Origin: Ignavibacteria bacterium
GTDB taxonomy: Bacteria > Bacteroidota > Ignavibacteria > Ignavibacteriales > SURF-24
Direction of reading: 5' to 3'
Length of the DNA: 64,000 bases
NCBI GenBank assembly: GCA_025612245.1
Contig: JAAXKQ010000004.1
Coordinates: 62,001-126,000, forward strand
In this document: positions 15,749-24,215 of the stretch, piece by piece
Layout: each line of letters starts with the position of its first letter
Position numbering within the stretch: the stretch's first letter is position 1
Notes under the pieces: model-generated
Seen by the model: only the letters and a program-made list of their open reading frames with translations
Told to the model about the DNA's origin: nothing
Databases searched by the model: none
Position numbers and translations under genes: made by a program

Positions 15749-16198
15749 ATGCTGAAAGGGTACATTTTAAGTTCTACAAAAGTTCTTCATTTAATCTTCG
15801 CAATAATTCTACTGAGTGCTGCAGCACAAAATTCTTTTGCAGCAAAAAACAAAACCAAATCACTTGACTTTCCGGTCAATATTGCCGAGCAGGGCGATCA
15901 GTATCTTGCATTTGCAGAAGTAATGCCCGAGCCCGTAGGAGGCCTTGCGACGGTATATAAAAAGATAGTTTACCCGACCATCGCAAAAAATGCCGGCCTG
16001 GAAGGAAAAGTATACGTCCTGGTTTTTATTGATGAAAAAGGCGGGGTTGATGACGTAAAGATTGTAAAGGGACTCGGGGGCGGCTGCGACGAGGCCGCAA
16101 TTCATGCTATTAAATCTACAAAGTTCACACCCGGGAAGAATAAAGGCGTGCCGGTAAAGGTGAAGCTGTCGCTTCCAATAATATTTAAATTAAAATAA
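15749..16198 (+). CDS. Exported TonB C-terminal-domain protein
   Basis: 149 residues. An N-terminal hydrophobic segment (about 9-32, LIFAIILLSAAAQNSFA) reads as a signal peptide or anchor. Residues about 45-149 form a TonB C-terminal domain: PVGGLATVYKKIVYPTIAKNAGLEGKVYVLVFIDEKGGVDDVKIVKGLGGGCDEAAI-x-A. The Pro-rich linker that lets TonB span the periplasm is absent, so it is not a normal energy transducer. It lies 27 bases before a chemoreceptor gene and may be cotranscribed; a periplasmic partner of that receptor is possible but unproven. Confidence 0.8.
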   Translation: MLKGYILSSTKVLHLIFAIILLSAAAQNSFAAKNKTKSLDFPVNIAEQGDQYLAFAEVMPEPVGGLATVYKKIVYPTIAKNAGLEGKVYVLVFIDEKGGVDDVKIVKGLGGGCDEAAIHAIKSTKFTPGKNKGVPVKVKLSLPIIFKLK

Positions 16199-16225
16199 TT
16201 TATCTAATTCTTATAGGGTGTTGGA

Positions 16226-18319
16226 ATGAGCTGGTTAAAAAACTTAAAGTTTGTTCGTAAAATTCAGGGCGGCTTCTTTGCCATGGCCGCCATCTCTACA
16301 CTTATTGTAATTGTGGGCTATACACAGCTGAGTCAGATGTCTAGCACGAAGGACAGGGTTTTCAGCGAATATGTAGCGCCTCAGCAGAAAATCAACGATA
16401 TATATTCTGACTTTCAGAAAATTCAGTTCATAATGATGCAGTTTTCAATGAAGGAGTTTGCAGGTAGCTTCAACGAGAATGCCAAGGAATATAACAGTTA
16501 TAAGGAACACATCGACAAGTCGCTGGATTCTCTTATCAAGACTGACATCAATAATGAAGAGATTACAAAGGGACTTAAACAGGTTAAGAATGTCTGGAGC
16601 GACTACAAGATGCTCGTTGCAGATGCAATTTTAAGTGCTTCTATTACGCAGAGCTACGAAATGGCTGCCGATATAGCAACGACTTCGGGTGAAGAGGTGG
16701 GGCAGAAACTCATGGCGCACTTCGATCACATGACCAAGCTGCTTAAGGCAAAGTCGGACGATCTGAACAATTCTGCAAACACGACGGCCCGCATAGCCAT
16801 TATACTTACTTTGCTTGGCTCCATAATTGGGACGCTGGTATTCTGCTTCTCCGTGTTTTACCTGGCACCGGCAATTACGAAGCCAATAAATAAGCTGAAA
16901 GACATTGTAAAGGAATTTACACTAGGCAATTACGATATTAAGATCAACAACGAAAGCAAGGACGAGATTGGCGAGCTAACAGACATGCTCATAAACCTTC
17001 AGAGTGCGCAGGTTGAAAAGATCTTTGCCGCAGGGCAGATTGCTGCAGGACAGATACACCGCGTGCAGCCGGCCTCGGACAAGGATGACCTGGCAAAGGC
17101 ATTCAATAAAGAGGTGGACACAATTGAGGCAATTCTTAATGAAGCCAACCTCCTGGTTGAAGCAAACAGCCAGGGTAACCTGGGCCTAAGGGGCGACGTT
17201 ACAAAGTTCTCCGGCGGCTGGGGTAAACTTATTGAAGGCGTTAACTCAATTCTGGACGCAATTGTCGCTCCTTTGCAGGAAGCAGCCTCTGTGCTGTCGA
17301 TAATGGCCAAAGGCGACTTTACGGTAAAAATTACAGGCGACTATAAAGGTGATTATCAGATAATTAAGGACAACCTTAATATTCTTGTCGATTCTCTAAA
17401 TTCCGCTCTTTCGGCTGTGGCCGAAAGCGCATCAGCCGTTGCAAGCTCATCTTCTCAGATTTCCTCGAGCTCAGAGGAGATGGCGGCAGGAGCACAGGAG
17501 CAGACACAGCAGTCGGCTGAGGTTGTTACTTCTGTTGAAGAAATGACTAAAACCATACTGGAAAGCAACAGGCATGCAAGCGCTGCCTCTGAAACTTCAA
17601 AGAAATCCAGCACCAGCGCCCAAAAAGGCGTTGAAAAGGTGGAAGAAACAAAGAAGGGCATCGATAAGATAGCTACTTCGGCAGGACAAACCGGCGTTAT
17701 CATAAATTCGCTTGTAAAGAAAACGGACCAGATTGGCGAAATAGCACAGGTAATTGACGACATAGCAGACCAGACGAACCTTCTGGCACTGAACGCCGCA
17801 ATTGAGGCAGCCCGTGCCGGCGAACAGGGCCGGGGCTTTGCGGTTGTAGCCGACGAGGTAAGAAAGCTTGCCGAGCGTACGACCAAGGCAACAAAGGAAA
17901 TTGCCGATACTATCAAGATGATTCAGAAAGAAGCCAAGGAAGCAGACAAATCGATGGAAGACGCAAACATGGCCGTAAAAGAAGGGATCAAGCTTACAGA
18001 AGAGGTCGATCAGGCCTTAAGGGAAATCCTTTCAGGTGCAGGGGACGTAAATTCCATGGTGGCACAGGTTGCAGATGCCAGTGAAAAGCAGTCTTCTTCG
18101 GCAGAGCTGATAAGCAGAAATATTGAGGCCATAAGCACCGTTACACAGCAGTCTGCCGACGGCATCCAGCAGATAGCCCGTGCGGCCGAGGACCTGAGCA
18201 GGCTTACGGTTAATCTTCAGGAGCTGGTTTCAAAGTTCAAGATCGGGTCGGGCAATACGATTGCAGCCAGGAAACTCCAGCAGCAGCAGAGCTACATGCT
18301 GGAAGAAAAGAAGGCATAA
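16226..18319 (+). CDS. Methyl-accepting chemotaxis protein
   Basis: 697 residues. Membrane helices lie at about 12-34 and 190-213, enclosing a helical four-helix-bundle-type periplasmic sensor. A HAMP domain follows, then a further HAMP-like stretch (about 275-395, including [20 protein letters not shown]), then the signalling domain with the conserved hairpin tip [41 protein letters not shown]. No CheR-tethering pentapeptide is seen at the C-terminus. The ligand is unknown; the upstream TonB-domain protein could take part. It transmits to CheA through a CheW that is not encoded in this window. Confidence 0.95.
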   Translation: MSWLKNLKFVRKIQGGFFAMAAISTLIVIVGYTQLSQMSSTKDRVFSEYVAPQQKINDIYSDFQKIQFIMMQFSMKEFAGSFNENAKEYNSYKEHIDKSLDSLIKTDINNEEITKGLKQVKNVWSDYKMLVADAILSASITQSYEMAADIATTSGEEVGQKLMAHFDHMTKLLKAKSDDLNNSANTTARIAIILTLLGSIIGTLVFCFSVFYLAPAITKPINKLKDIVKEFTLGNYDIKINNESKDEIGELTDMLINLQSAQVEKIFAAGQIAAGQIHRVQPASDKDDLAKAFNKEVDTIEAILNEANLLVEANSQGNLGLRGDVTKFSGGWGKLIEGVNSILDAIVAPLQEAASVLSIMAKGDFTVKITGDYKGDYQIIKDNLNILVDSLNSALSAVAESASAVASSSSQISSSSEEMAAGAQEQTQQSAEVVTSVEEMTKTILESNRHASAASETSKKSSTSAQKGVEKVEETKKGIDKIATSAGQTGVIINSLVKKTDQIGEIAQVIDDIADQTNLLALNAAIEAARAGEQGRGFAVVADEVRKLAERTTKATKEIADTIKMIQKEAKEADKSMEDANMAVKEGIKLTEEVDQALREILSGAGDVNSMVAQVADASEKQSSSAELISRNIEAISTVTQQSADGIQQIARAAEDLSRLTVNLQELVSKFKIGSGNTIAARKLQQQQSYMLEEKKA

Positions 18320-18350
18320 AGCCTCATATATTTACTACAGGCTTAAATAA

Positions 18351-18406
18351 AAAAAAGCGCACCTAAAAGGTTTCAGTATCCTGAAACATGGTGCGCTTTT
18401 TCTTTT
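18351..18406. terminator. Bidirectional terminator between the chemoreceptor and che operon
   Basis: AAAAGCGCACC (18353-18363) pairs with GGTGCGCTTTT (18390-18400), with A residues on one side and T residues on the other, so it can stop both the plus-strand receptor transcript and the minus-strand che transcript. A smaller hairpin, GTTTCAG/CTGAAAC, sits inside the loop. Confidence 0.88.
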
Positions 18407-18425
18407 CTAAAGAAGAGAATTTGAA

Positions 18426-18677
18426 TTATTCCGAGTAATCGAGAAGTATCGTTTTTGTTTGTCCGCAGGTGCAGACAAACTTAATTTCTTTGATATTCTC
18501 GTTTTTATCTTTTTTCAGGATGATTTTTACTCCGTCGTGGCTGTCTTCTTCGACGGAGACTTTTACATTTCCTGAAATTTTTGTCTGCCTGCCCTTGATC
18601 AGGTTTCCCGATCTTGAAGGGGCATAAGAAATTTCGTTAAAAACGTAATCTTCAAATTCATCTTTCCTGTTACTCAT
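18426..18677 (-). CDS. Small conserved-looking protein at the end of the che operon
   Basis: 83 residues; I do not recognise the family. The N-terminal half is charged, the C-terminal half reads as beta strands (VKIILKKDKNENIKEIKFVCTCGQTKTILLDY) and ends with a Cys-x-Cys-Gly motif that could bind a metal, possibly as a dimer since only two cysteines are present. It starts 34 bases after the cheB stop, on the same strand and before the shared terminator, so it is the last gene of the che operon. Confidence 0.75.
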   Translation of the reverse strand: MSNRKDEFEDYVFNEISYAPSRSGNLIKGRQTKISGNVKVSVEEDSHDGVKIILKKDKNENIKEIKFVCTCGQTKTILLDYSE

Positions 18678-18711
18678 ATTTTCTCATGTCCTGTTTTTAA
18701 TAGTCGTTTTA

Positions 18712-19803
18712 TCAAACAACGGCTTTGTTTACCACATCGGCAATTTTATCCAGTGGAGCCACCACGTCGGCAAACCCGGCGTCAACGACAGCCTTCGGCA
18801 TGCCATATACAATGCAGCTTTGCTCATCCTGGGCGACGGCATATCCCCCGAGAGATTTCAGTTCTTTTATTGCTTCAAAGCCGTCTTTGCCCATTCCGGT
18901 CATTATAATTCCGAGCGTGCTTTTGCCATAGATTTTTATCACCGAATTCATCATTACATCCACGGAAGGGCGGTGGAGAGTTTCAGTGGGGGTTTCCGAA
19001 ATATCTATTACGACGCTTCCTGTTGAAGCCCTTCTGGCCGTCATGTGAAAGCCTCCGGGAGCCAGGTAAACCGTTCCGTTTTTGACAACCTCATTATGCT
19101 CTGCCTCCTTGACCTCCAAATTGCTCATTGAGTTTAACCTGTCGGCAAGCGACTTTGTAAATTTGGGAGGCATGTGCTGAACAATAAACATGGGGCAGTT
19201 TATGCCTTTTGACAGTTCCGGAATTACTTTTTGAAGCGACATTGGTCCCCCGGTGGAAACGCCAAGTGCAATAGCCCTGTATCCTGTGCGGGGAAGGTAT
19301 TTCAAAGGCATGCTGTGGCTTAAAGCAGGCCTGCTGCCGGCGGTGGTGCTTTCTGTAGTGGAAAAGTTCTGAATTCGCCTTAGCCTCATCTGTACAGACT
19401 TATGTCTTACGATCTCCTTAACCTTTCTAATCAGGTCTTCTTTAATCTTGACAATATTAACGCTTACGTATGAAAGCTCTTTCGGTATAAAATCCACTGC
19501 TCCAAGTTCAAGAGCTTTTAGTGTTGCCTCAGCTCCTTCTGTTGTAATGGAGCTGACCATCAGTACAGAGGTGGGGCATTCTGTCATTATTCTCTTTAAG
19601 GCGGTAAGCCCGTCCATTCTCGGCATTTCAATATCCAGCGTAACAACGTCGGGTCTCTGTGCCTTAATCATGTTCAGTCCGTCCAGTCCGTCACGAGCTG
19701 TTCCGACGACTTCAATGTCGCCATCCGACTCCAGCATAATTGAAAGCGACTTCCGCATGAATGCGGAATCGTCTACTACTACTGCTCTAATTTTATTTAA
19801 CAA
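18712..19803 (-). CDS. cheB: Chemotaxis protein-glutamate methylesterase CheB
   Basis: 363 residues. The N-terminal receiver (IRAVVVDDSAFMRKSLSIML; TLDIEMPRMDGL) is joined to the methylesterase/deamidase domain with the catalytic triad motifs LGVSTGGP (Ser), VQHMPP (His) and TGMGKDG (Asp). It removes methyl groups from chemoreceptor glutamates after CheA phosphorylates it. The start is TTG with GGAAG before it and overlaps the cheA stop by a few bases, which argues for coupled translation. Confidence 0.95.
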   Translation of the reverse strand: MLNKIRAVVVDDSAFMRKSLSIMLESDGDIEVVGTARDGLDGLNMIKAQRPDVVTLDIEMPRMDGLTALKRIMTECPTSVLMVSSITTEGAEATLKALELGAVDFIPKELSYVSVNIVKIKEDLIRKVKEIVRHKSVQMRLRRIQNFSTTESTTAGSRPALSHSMPLKYLPRTGYRAIALGVSTGGPMSLQKVIPELSKGINCPMFIVQHMPPKFTKSLADRLNSMSNLEVKEAEHNEVVKNGTVYLAPGGFHMTARRASTGSVVIDISETPTETLHRPSVDVMMNSVIKIYGKSTLGIIMTGMGKDGFEAIKELKSLGGYAVAQDEQSCIVYGMPKAVVDAGFADVVAPLDKIADVVNKAVV

Positions 19804-21653
19804 TTTTCTTCCGTTAAATTATTAATTAACTCGCCGACGTCCACTATCATTACCACCTTACCGTCTCCCATGATAGTTGAGCCTGCAATGCCCTGTATGT
19901 TTCCAAGGTAATTTCCGAGTGACTTAATTACTACTTCCTTCTGTCCAACAAGCTCATCGACTCTCAGTCCGAAGCGCTTTTCCGCGATGCCGACAATAAC
20001 TACGTACTGCCACCTGTTTTCAGCGGCTGAATTGGAGTTTTCGTAGAGAAGTTTGTCTATTCTAAGAAGAGGAAGCACGCTGTCCCTGATGCGAATTACT
20101 TCATTCTGGTTTATAGATTTGATCTCGTCGTTTGAAACCCTTACGACTTCAACGACAGAGTTAAGTGGAATTACGACGGTTTCCGAATCCACCTTGACCA
20201 GGAGTCCCTGAATGATAGCCAGTGTAAGGGGGAGTTTAATGATTATTTTTGTGCCGTGGTCGACTTCAGATTCAATATTTATGAGGCCACGGAGCTTTGC
20301 AACGTTGGTCTTTACGACGTCCATGCCGACGCCGCGGCCGGAGATATTGGAGACTATTTCGTTTGTTGAGAAACCGGGGATAAATATGAGGTTGTAAGTC
20401 TCCTGGCGTGAAAGCTCGTTTGCCCTTTCCCTGGTAATAAGTCCCTTGCTGATGGCTTTTTCCTTTAAGACCTCGGGATTTATGCCCTTGCCGTCGTCTT
20501 CGACGGTAATAATAATATTATTGCCTTCGTGCTCGGCAGAGAGTGTAACCGTTCCCTTGGGGTCCTTGCCTTTGCGGATTCTGTCCTCAGGAAATTCGAC
20601 GCCGTGATCGACTGCATTTCTTACGAGATGGACCAGCGGGTCGTTTATCTCTTCAATCAGGGTCTTGTCTAATTCTGTCTCTTCGCCGTTAATTACGAGC
20701 TGAATATCTTTTTTAGTTTCTTTTGCCAGATCCCTGACCACGCGCGGGAAGCGGTTAAAGACCTTGCCGATCTTGATCATTCTGGTTTTCATTACTGCAA
20801 GCTGCAGCTCAGTGGTCATAAGGTCAATTTGCTTGGAGGCCTCAGCCATATCTCTTGCAAGCTTAGTTCCCTCGTATTCCATGGCCACTTCGGCATTAAC
20901 CTGAGTCAGGCGGTTTCTGCCCAGAACCAGTTCTGAAACTATGTTAAGCAGTTCATCGAGCCTTTCAACGTCCACTCTGATTGTATTATCCGTCTGCTGA
21001 CGCGATAGAGGAGCTTTTACGGCTCCAGGCTCGGTTGAAGAAGTTTCCTCTTCCCTGGAAGCGTGCTCCTTAGCTGCGGGAGCCTCCTTTTGCTGTGGTG
21101 GTGCCCCGGGAGTAATTACTTCTGCCTTAGTTTCAGATGGCAGTTCAGGCATAGCCGGGCTTTCAGGATCGGGAGTTTTGACTTCCGTGTCTGAAGGCTT
21201 ATTCTTCTGCGAGGGGGTTTTACCTCCTCCTCCTTCGAGCTCTTTATAAAGGATTTCCAGCTGCTGGATTACATCTTCAATTTCAAGATCCTCGTTATGG
21301 TTCGTTTCAATTGTTTCCAGAAGATCTTTCATTTTATCAAATGCCCCCAGGATGCCGTCCATCAGGTCGTCATTCAGTTCGGCTTCGCCTTTTCTGAGTT
21401 TATTCAGAATATCCTCGGCCCTGTGTGTAAGCCTTGTCAGCTTTTCAAGTCCCAGGAAGCCCGAGGTACCTTTAACGGTATGAAAGGACCTGAAGATGGA
21501 GTTCAGGAGCTCCCGGTCGCCTGGTGTCTTTTCAATTTCAACCAGCTCAAGATCCAGTTTTTCAAGGATTTCCCTGGTTTCAACTATGAAACTGTCGAAA
21601 ATCTCCTTCATTTCAGGATCATTCAGCATTGAATAAAGTAAATCTGATTCCAT
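19797..21653 (-). CDS. cheA: Chemotaxis histidine kinase CheA
   Basis: About 618 residues. In order: Hpt domain with the phosphorylated His in FRSFHTVKGTSGFLG (residue 58), a Pro/Glu-rich linker of about 80 residues, dimerisation helices (RVDVERLDELLNIVSELVLGRNRL), the ATPase domain (LVHLVRNAVDHGVEFPEDR; DDGKGI; GRGVGMDVVK) and a CheW-like C-terminal domain. No CheY-binding P2 domain is obvious; the linker takes its place. The ATG at 21653 is my choice; a TTG three codons upstream is also open. Confidence 0.95.
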   Translation of the reverse strand: MESDLLYSMLNDPEMKEIFDSFIVETREILEKLDLELVEIEKTPGDRELLNSIFRSFHTVKGTSGFLGLEKLTRLTHRAEDILNKLRKGEAELNDDLMDGILGAFDKMKDLLETIETNHNEDLEIEDVIQQLEILYKELEGGGGKTPSQKNKPSDTEVKTPDPESPAMPELPSETKAEVITPGAPPQQKEAPAAKEHASREEETSSTEPGAVKAPLSRQQTDNTIRVDVERLDELLNIVSELVLGRNRLTQVNAEVAMEYEGTKLARDMAEASKQIDLMTTELQLAVMKTRMIKIGKVFNRFPRVVRDLAKETKKDIQLVINGEETELDKTLIEEINDPLVHLVRNAVDHGVEFPEDRIRKGKDPKGTVTLSAEHEGNNIIITVEDDGKGINPEVLKEKAISKGLITRERANELSRQETYNLIFIPGFSTNEIVSNISGRGVGMDVVKTNVAKLRGLINIESEVDHGTKIIIKLPLTLAIIQGLLVKVDSETVVIPLNSVVEVVRVSNDEIKSINQNEVIRIRDSVLPLLRIDKLLYENSNSAAENRWQYVVIVGIAEKRFGLRVDELVGQKEVVIKSLGNYLGNIQGIAGSTIMGDGKVVMIVDVGELINNLTEENC

Positions 21654-21759
21654 ACTTTTCAACTTCTTGTGAATTTTTAGTTCAAATTAACGTAAAATAA
21701 AAGGCGAAAACAAATTCGCCTGAGGAGTAATGAACACAAAGAACTGTAAAGAAAAATTA

Positions 21760-22527
21760 TCAGGAAAAGAGCTTGTCTATTTCAGCCTGTGAAGCCTTTT
21801 CCATGTTGATCACGGCGTCTACCATATCCTGCCTGTTATCGGTTTTATTATAGCTTGCATTCGGGTCGAAGGTAGCGCCTTCGGGTGCCTGTATGCCGCT
21901 TTCGTTTTTGTCGGCTTCCGAATGAAACTCGTCAATCTGTGTCTCGTCAATATCCTGAATCAAGGAGGCCAGTCTTTCCTGGACCGAGTCGATCAGGTGA
22001 TCCACAGCAGCCAGCTGCTGGGAAGTAATATCCTGTACCTGAAGAGAAAGAGTGATATTGTAAGAATCGTCCTTGATTCTCGGGAACATCTGAGAGATTT
22101 CTTCGGCGTATTTTGCCGTAATGTCCACAGAGGCATATTCCTCGAGGAGTTTTTCAGCCTCCTGGTTTCCCGAGACGAAGCTTTTAAGTTTCCCCATGAT
22201 TTCAGCTTTTCTGGCCTCAGCGCAGTTGATTTCCTGGAGCCTGTTTTCGATGCTGGAGACGTTGTTTGAGATTGCGTCAACAAGGTCGAGGATCTCAGTA
22301 GTAGCAAGTTCAGTTGCATTTGTAACGTTATTTATCTGATCTGACGCTTTCGGTATCTTAGCCGTACTGTCGGCAATCGAATGATTTATGTTTTCCAGGA
22401 GTGGAACTGTTTCCTGCATGAAATCGACCAGGCTCTGAAGAACAGGAACTACTTTCTGTCCATACTGAAACAAGAGTTTTACGTCGTTAAGTTTGTCAAA
22501 TAACTGTGACATATTTAAGTTTTTCAT
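21760..22527 (-). CDS. cheZ: CheZ-family phospho-CheY phosphatase
   Basis: 255 residues, almost entirely helical. The key segment LSLQVQDITSQQLAAVDHLID corresponds to the CheZ active-site helix (QDLTGQ in enteric CheZ), keeping the Asp and Gln that catalyse removal of phosphate from CheY. The upstream helix (ATTEILDLVDAIS) also matches the family. The C-terminal 20 residues (DAVINMEKASQAEIDKLFS) resemble the CheZ tail that docks on CheY. It sits directly after cheY in the operon, consistent with that partner. Confidence 0.85.
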   Translation of the reverse strand: MKNLNMSQLFDKLNDVKLLFQYGQKVVPVLQSLVDFMQETVPLLENINHSIADSTAKIPKASDQINNVTNATELATTEILDLVDAISNNVSSIENRLQEINCAEARKAEIMGKLKSFVSGNQEAEKLLEEYASVDITAKYAEEISQMFPRIKDDSYNITLSLQVQDITSQQLAAVDHLIDSVQERLASLIQDIDETQIDEFHSEADKNESGIQAPEGATFDPNASYNKTDNRQDMVDAVINMEKASQAEIDKLFS

Positions 22528-22535
22528 AATGAATC

Positions 22536-22916
22536 CTATTGAAGGTTAGCAAGTATTTGATCAATTTTCTCTTTGAGAATCTGGGGTGTAAAAGGCTTAA
22601 TAACATAGTTCGATACCTTAGCCTGCAGGGCTTCAATGATATCTTCTTTTACTCCTCTTGTTGTTACCATAAGAATGGGCAGTTTTGTGTATTTATCGTC
22701 TGCCCTGATTGCCTTGGTAAGCTCGAGTCCGGTCAGTACCGGCATATTCCAGTCAGTAATAACGAAATTTATTTCAGCATCGGCGGCCAGTTTTGCCAGG
22801 GCATCTTTTCCGTCAACAGCTTCGACTATATTCTCATAGCCCAGATTCTTCAGTGAATTTGCAACAATACGGCGCATTGTGACAGAATCGTCGACGACAA
22901 GAAACTTTAAAGACAT
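22536..22916 (-). CDS. cheY: Chemotaxis response regulator CheY
   Basis: 126 residues, a single receiver domain. Acidic pocket Asp9/Asp10, phospho-acceptor Asp55 (VITDWNMP), the switch Thr in MVTTRG and the conserved Lys in VIKPFTP are all present. The DWNMP motif is typical of CheY that binds the flagellar switch. GAGG precedes the ATG at good distance. It lies 8 bases upstream of cheZ. Confidence 0.95.
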   Translation of the reverse strand: MSLKFLVVDDSVTMRRIVANSLKNLGYENIVEAVDGKDALAKLAADAEINFVITDWNMPVLTGLELTKAIRADDKYTKLPILMVTTRGVKEDIIEALQAKVSNYVIKPFTPQILKEKIDQILANLQ

Positions 22917-22926
22917 AATTATACCT

Positions 22927-23292
22927 CTAGTTTAGATATTTGGAAACTTCATAATGAATTCTTTTAGGGTCAAAGGGTTTAACCAAATAGGAACTGGCAC
23001 CATAGCTCATACCCCTTTCGACGTCTTCACTTCCGGAAAGAGAAGAAAGGATGATGATCGGTATGTCCTTATAATCCTCATTGCCCCTGATGGCCTTAAT
23101 GAGCTCAAAGCCATCCATGTTCGGCATATTCAGATCCGTAATAACGAGATCGACCTTATGCGCCGGCAGCTTTTCCATTGCTTCCATGCCGTCGCAGGCC
23201 GAAACCACTTCGAAGCCGTGCATGGTAAGCGAAAACGAAACAAACTTTCTGATTGTGGGAGAATCATCAGCTATTAAAATGACCTTCTTCAT
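22927..23292 (-). CDS. Second CheY-like single-domain response regulator
   Basis: 121 residues from the ATG at 23292 (an open frame upstream overlaps cheR and is not credible). Receiver signature complete: ADD, phospho-acceptor Asp53 (VITDLNMPNMDG), LSSLSG and the Lys in LVKPFDP. It could be a phosphate sink for CheA, a regulator of another output, or the motor regulator. DLNMP rather than DWNMP and its place before cheY-cheZ make the neighbouring gene the likelier motor CheY. Confidence 0.92.
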   Translation of the reverse strand: MKKVILIADDSPTIRKFVSFSLTMHGFEVVSACDGMEAMEKLPAHKVDLVITDLNMPNMDGFELIKAIRGNEDYKDIPIIILSSLSGSEDVERGMSYGASSYLVKPFDPKRIHYEVSKYLN

Positions 23293-23302
23293 TTTATCTT
23301 TA

Positions 23303-24211
23303 TCACTCCTTCTTGTAACCGATTGTTTTTGGATAGCTGACCAGCTTAAAGGCCTTGGAGATGCCGTGCAGCGTCTCGGAATAGCCAATAAACAAGTAGC
23401 CTCCCTTATTCAGGGAGTTAAACAAGTGTGAAACAACCTTTACCTTCGATCTTATATCAAAATAAATAAGTACGTTGGCGCAGTAAATAATGTCAAAATT
23501 AAGCATACCCCTCATGCTCAGATCATCATAAAGATTGAGCAGCCTGAAGGAAACCATATTTTTAATTGCGGGATCAACCTCATAGTTGCTGCCATAAGTC
23601 TTGAAGTATTTCTTCAGGTAATACGGCGGGGTATTTCTGATGGAATAATCCCTGTAACTGCCTTTTTTTGCAGTCTCAATCATCGTCTGATTTATGTCGG
23701 TTCCGACAATTTCAAAATCAAGCATTGGATAGCGAGGCTTTATCAGGTCTGTAAGAGTAATTGCAATTGAATATGCCTCTTCGCCAGAAGAGGAAGCCGC
23801 ACTCCAGATGCGGATCTTGTTGCGTCCGAATTTTTTCTGCGAACTGACCAGATCCGGAATTACAGAAGTTACCAGAACGTCTAGCTGAGGCTGATTTCTA
23901 AAGAAAAAAGTTTCATTAATTGTTATAGCCTCAAAAAGGTATCTTTGTTCCGAGGTGCGGTCCGGATGATACCTGACATAATCCAGGTAGGCGTCAAACG
24001 AATCGAGTCCCAGAAAGCTAATCCTTTTCTGAAGCCTGCTCTCCAGCAGGTACTTTTTGTTATCCTGGAAATAAATGCCGCATAGATCATATATATATTT
24101 TCTCCAGTTTTCAAAGGACTTGTCCGGTAGCAAGATGGTATTCCTGGGGAAAACCAGGTTGCTGTTCTGCTGCAGAGTGTTATTTAAACCTGCATTGGAA
24201 GAATTATTCAT
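23303..24211 (-). CDS. cheR: Chemotaxis protein methyltransferase CheR
   Basis: 302 residues. The all-helical N-domain is followed by the SAM-binding domain with IWSAASSSGEEAYSIAI and GTDINQTMIETAKKGSY, and the C-terminal motif FDIIYCANVLIYFD. It methylates chemoreceptor glutamates, opposing CheB. The N-terminal 25 residues are Asn/Gln rich and probably unstructured. It starts 4 bases after the HEAT-repeat gene. Confidence 0.95.
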   Translation of the reverse strand: MNNSSNAGLNNTLQQNSNLVFPRNTILLPDKSFENWRKYIYDLCGIYFQDNKKYLLESRLQKRISFLGLDSFDAYLDYVRYHPDRTSEQRYLFEAITINETFFFRNQPQLDVLVTSVIPDLVSSQKKFGRNKIRIWSAASSSGEEAYSIAITLTDLIKPRYPMLDFEIVGTDINQTMIETAKKGSYRDYSIRNTPPYYLKKYFKTYGSNYEVDPAIKNMVSFRLLNLYDDLSMRGMLNFDIIYCANVLIYFDIRSKVKVVSHLFNSLNKGGYLFIGYSETLHGISKAFKLVSYPKTIGYKKE

Positions 24212-24215
24212 AAAT

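Noticed and set aside
17455-17916. 153-residue minus-strand open frame
   Set aside because: Opposite strand of the most conserved part of the chemoreceptor signalling domain.
23293-23388. N-terminal 32-residue extension of the second CheY-like protein
   Set aside because: It overlaps cheR and precedes the receiver fold with unrelated sequence; the ATG at 23292 gives a normal-length receiver.
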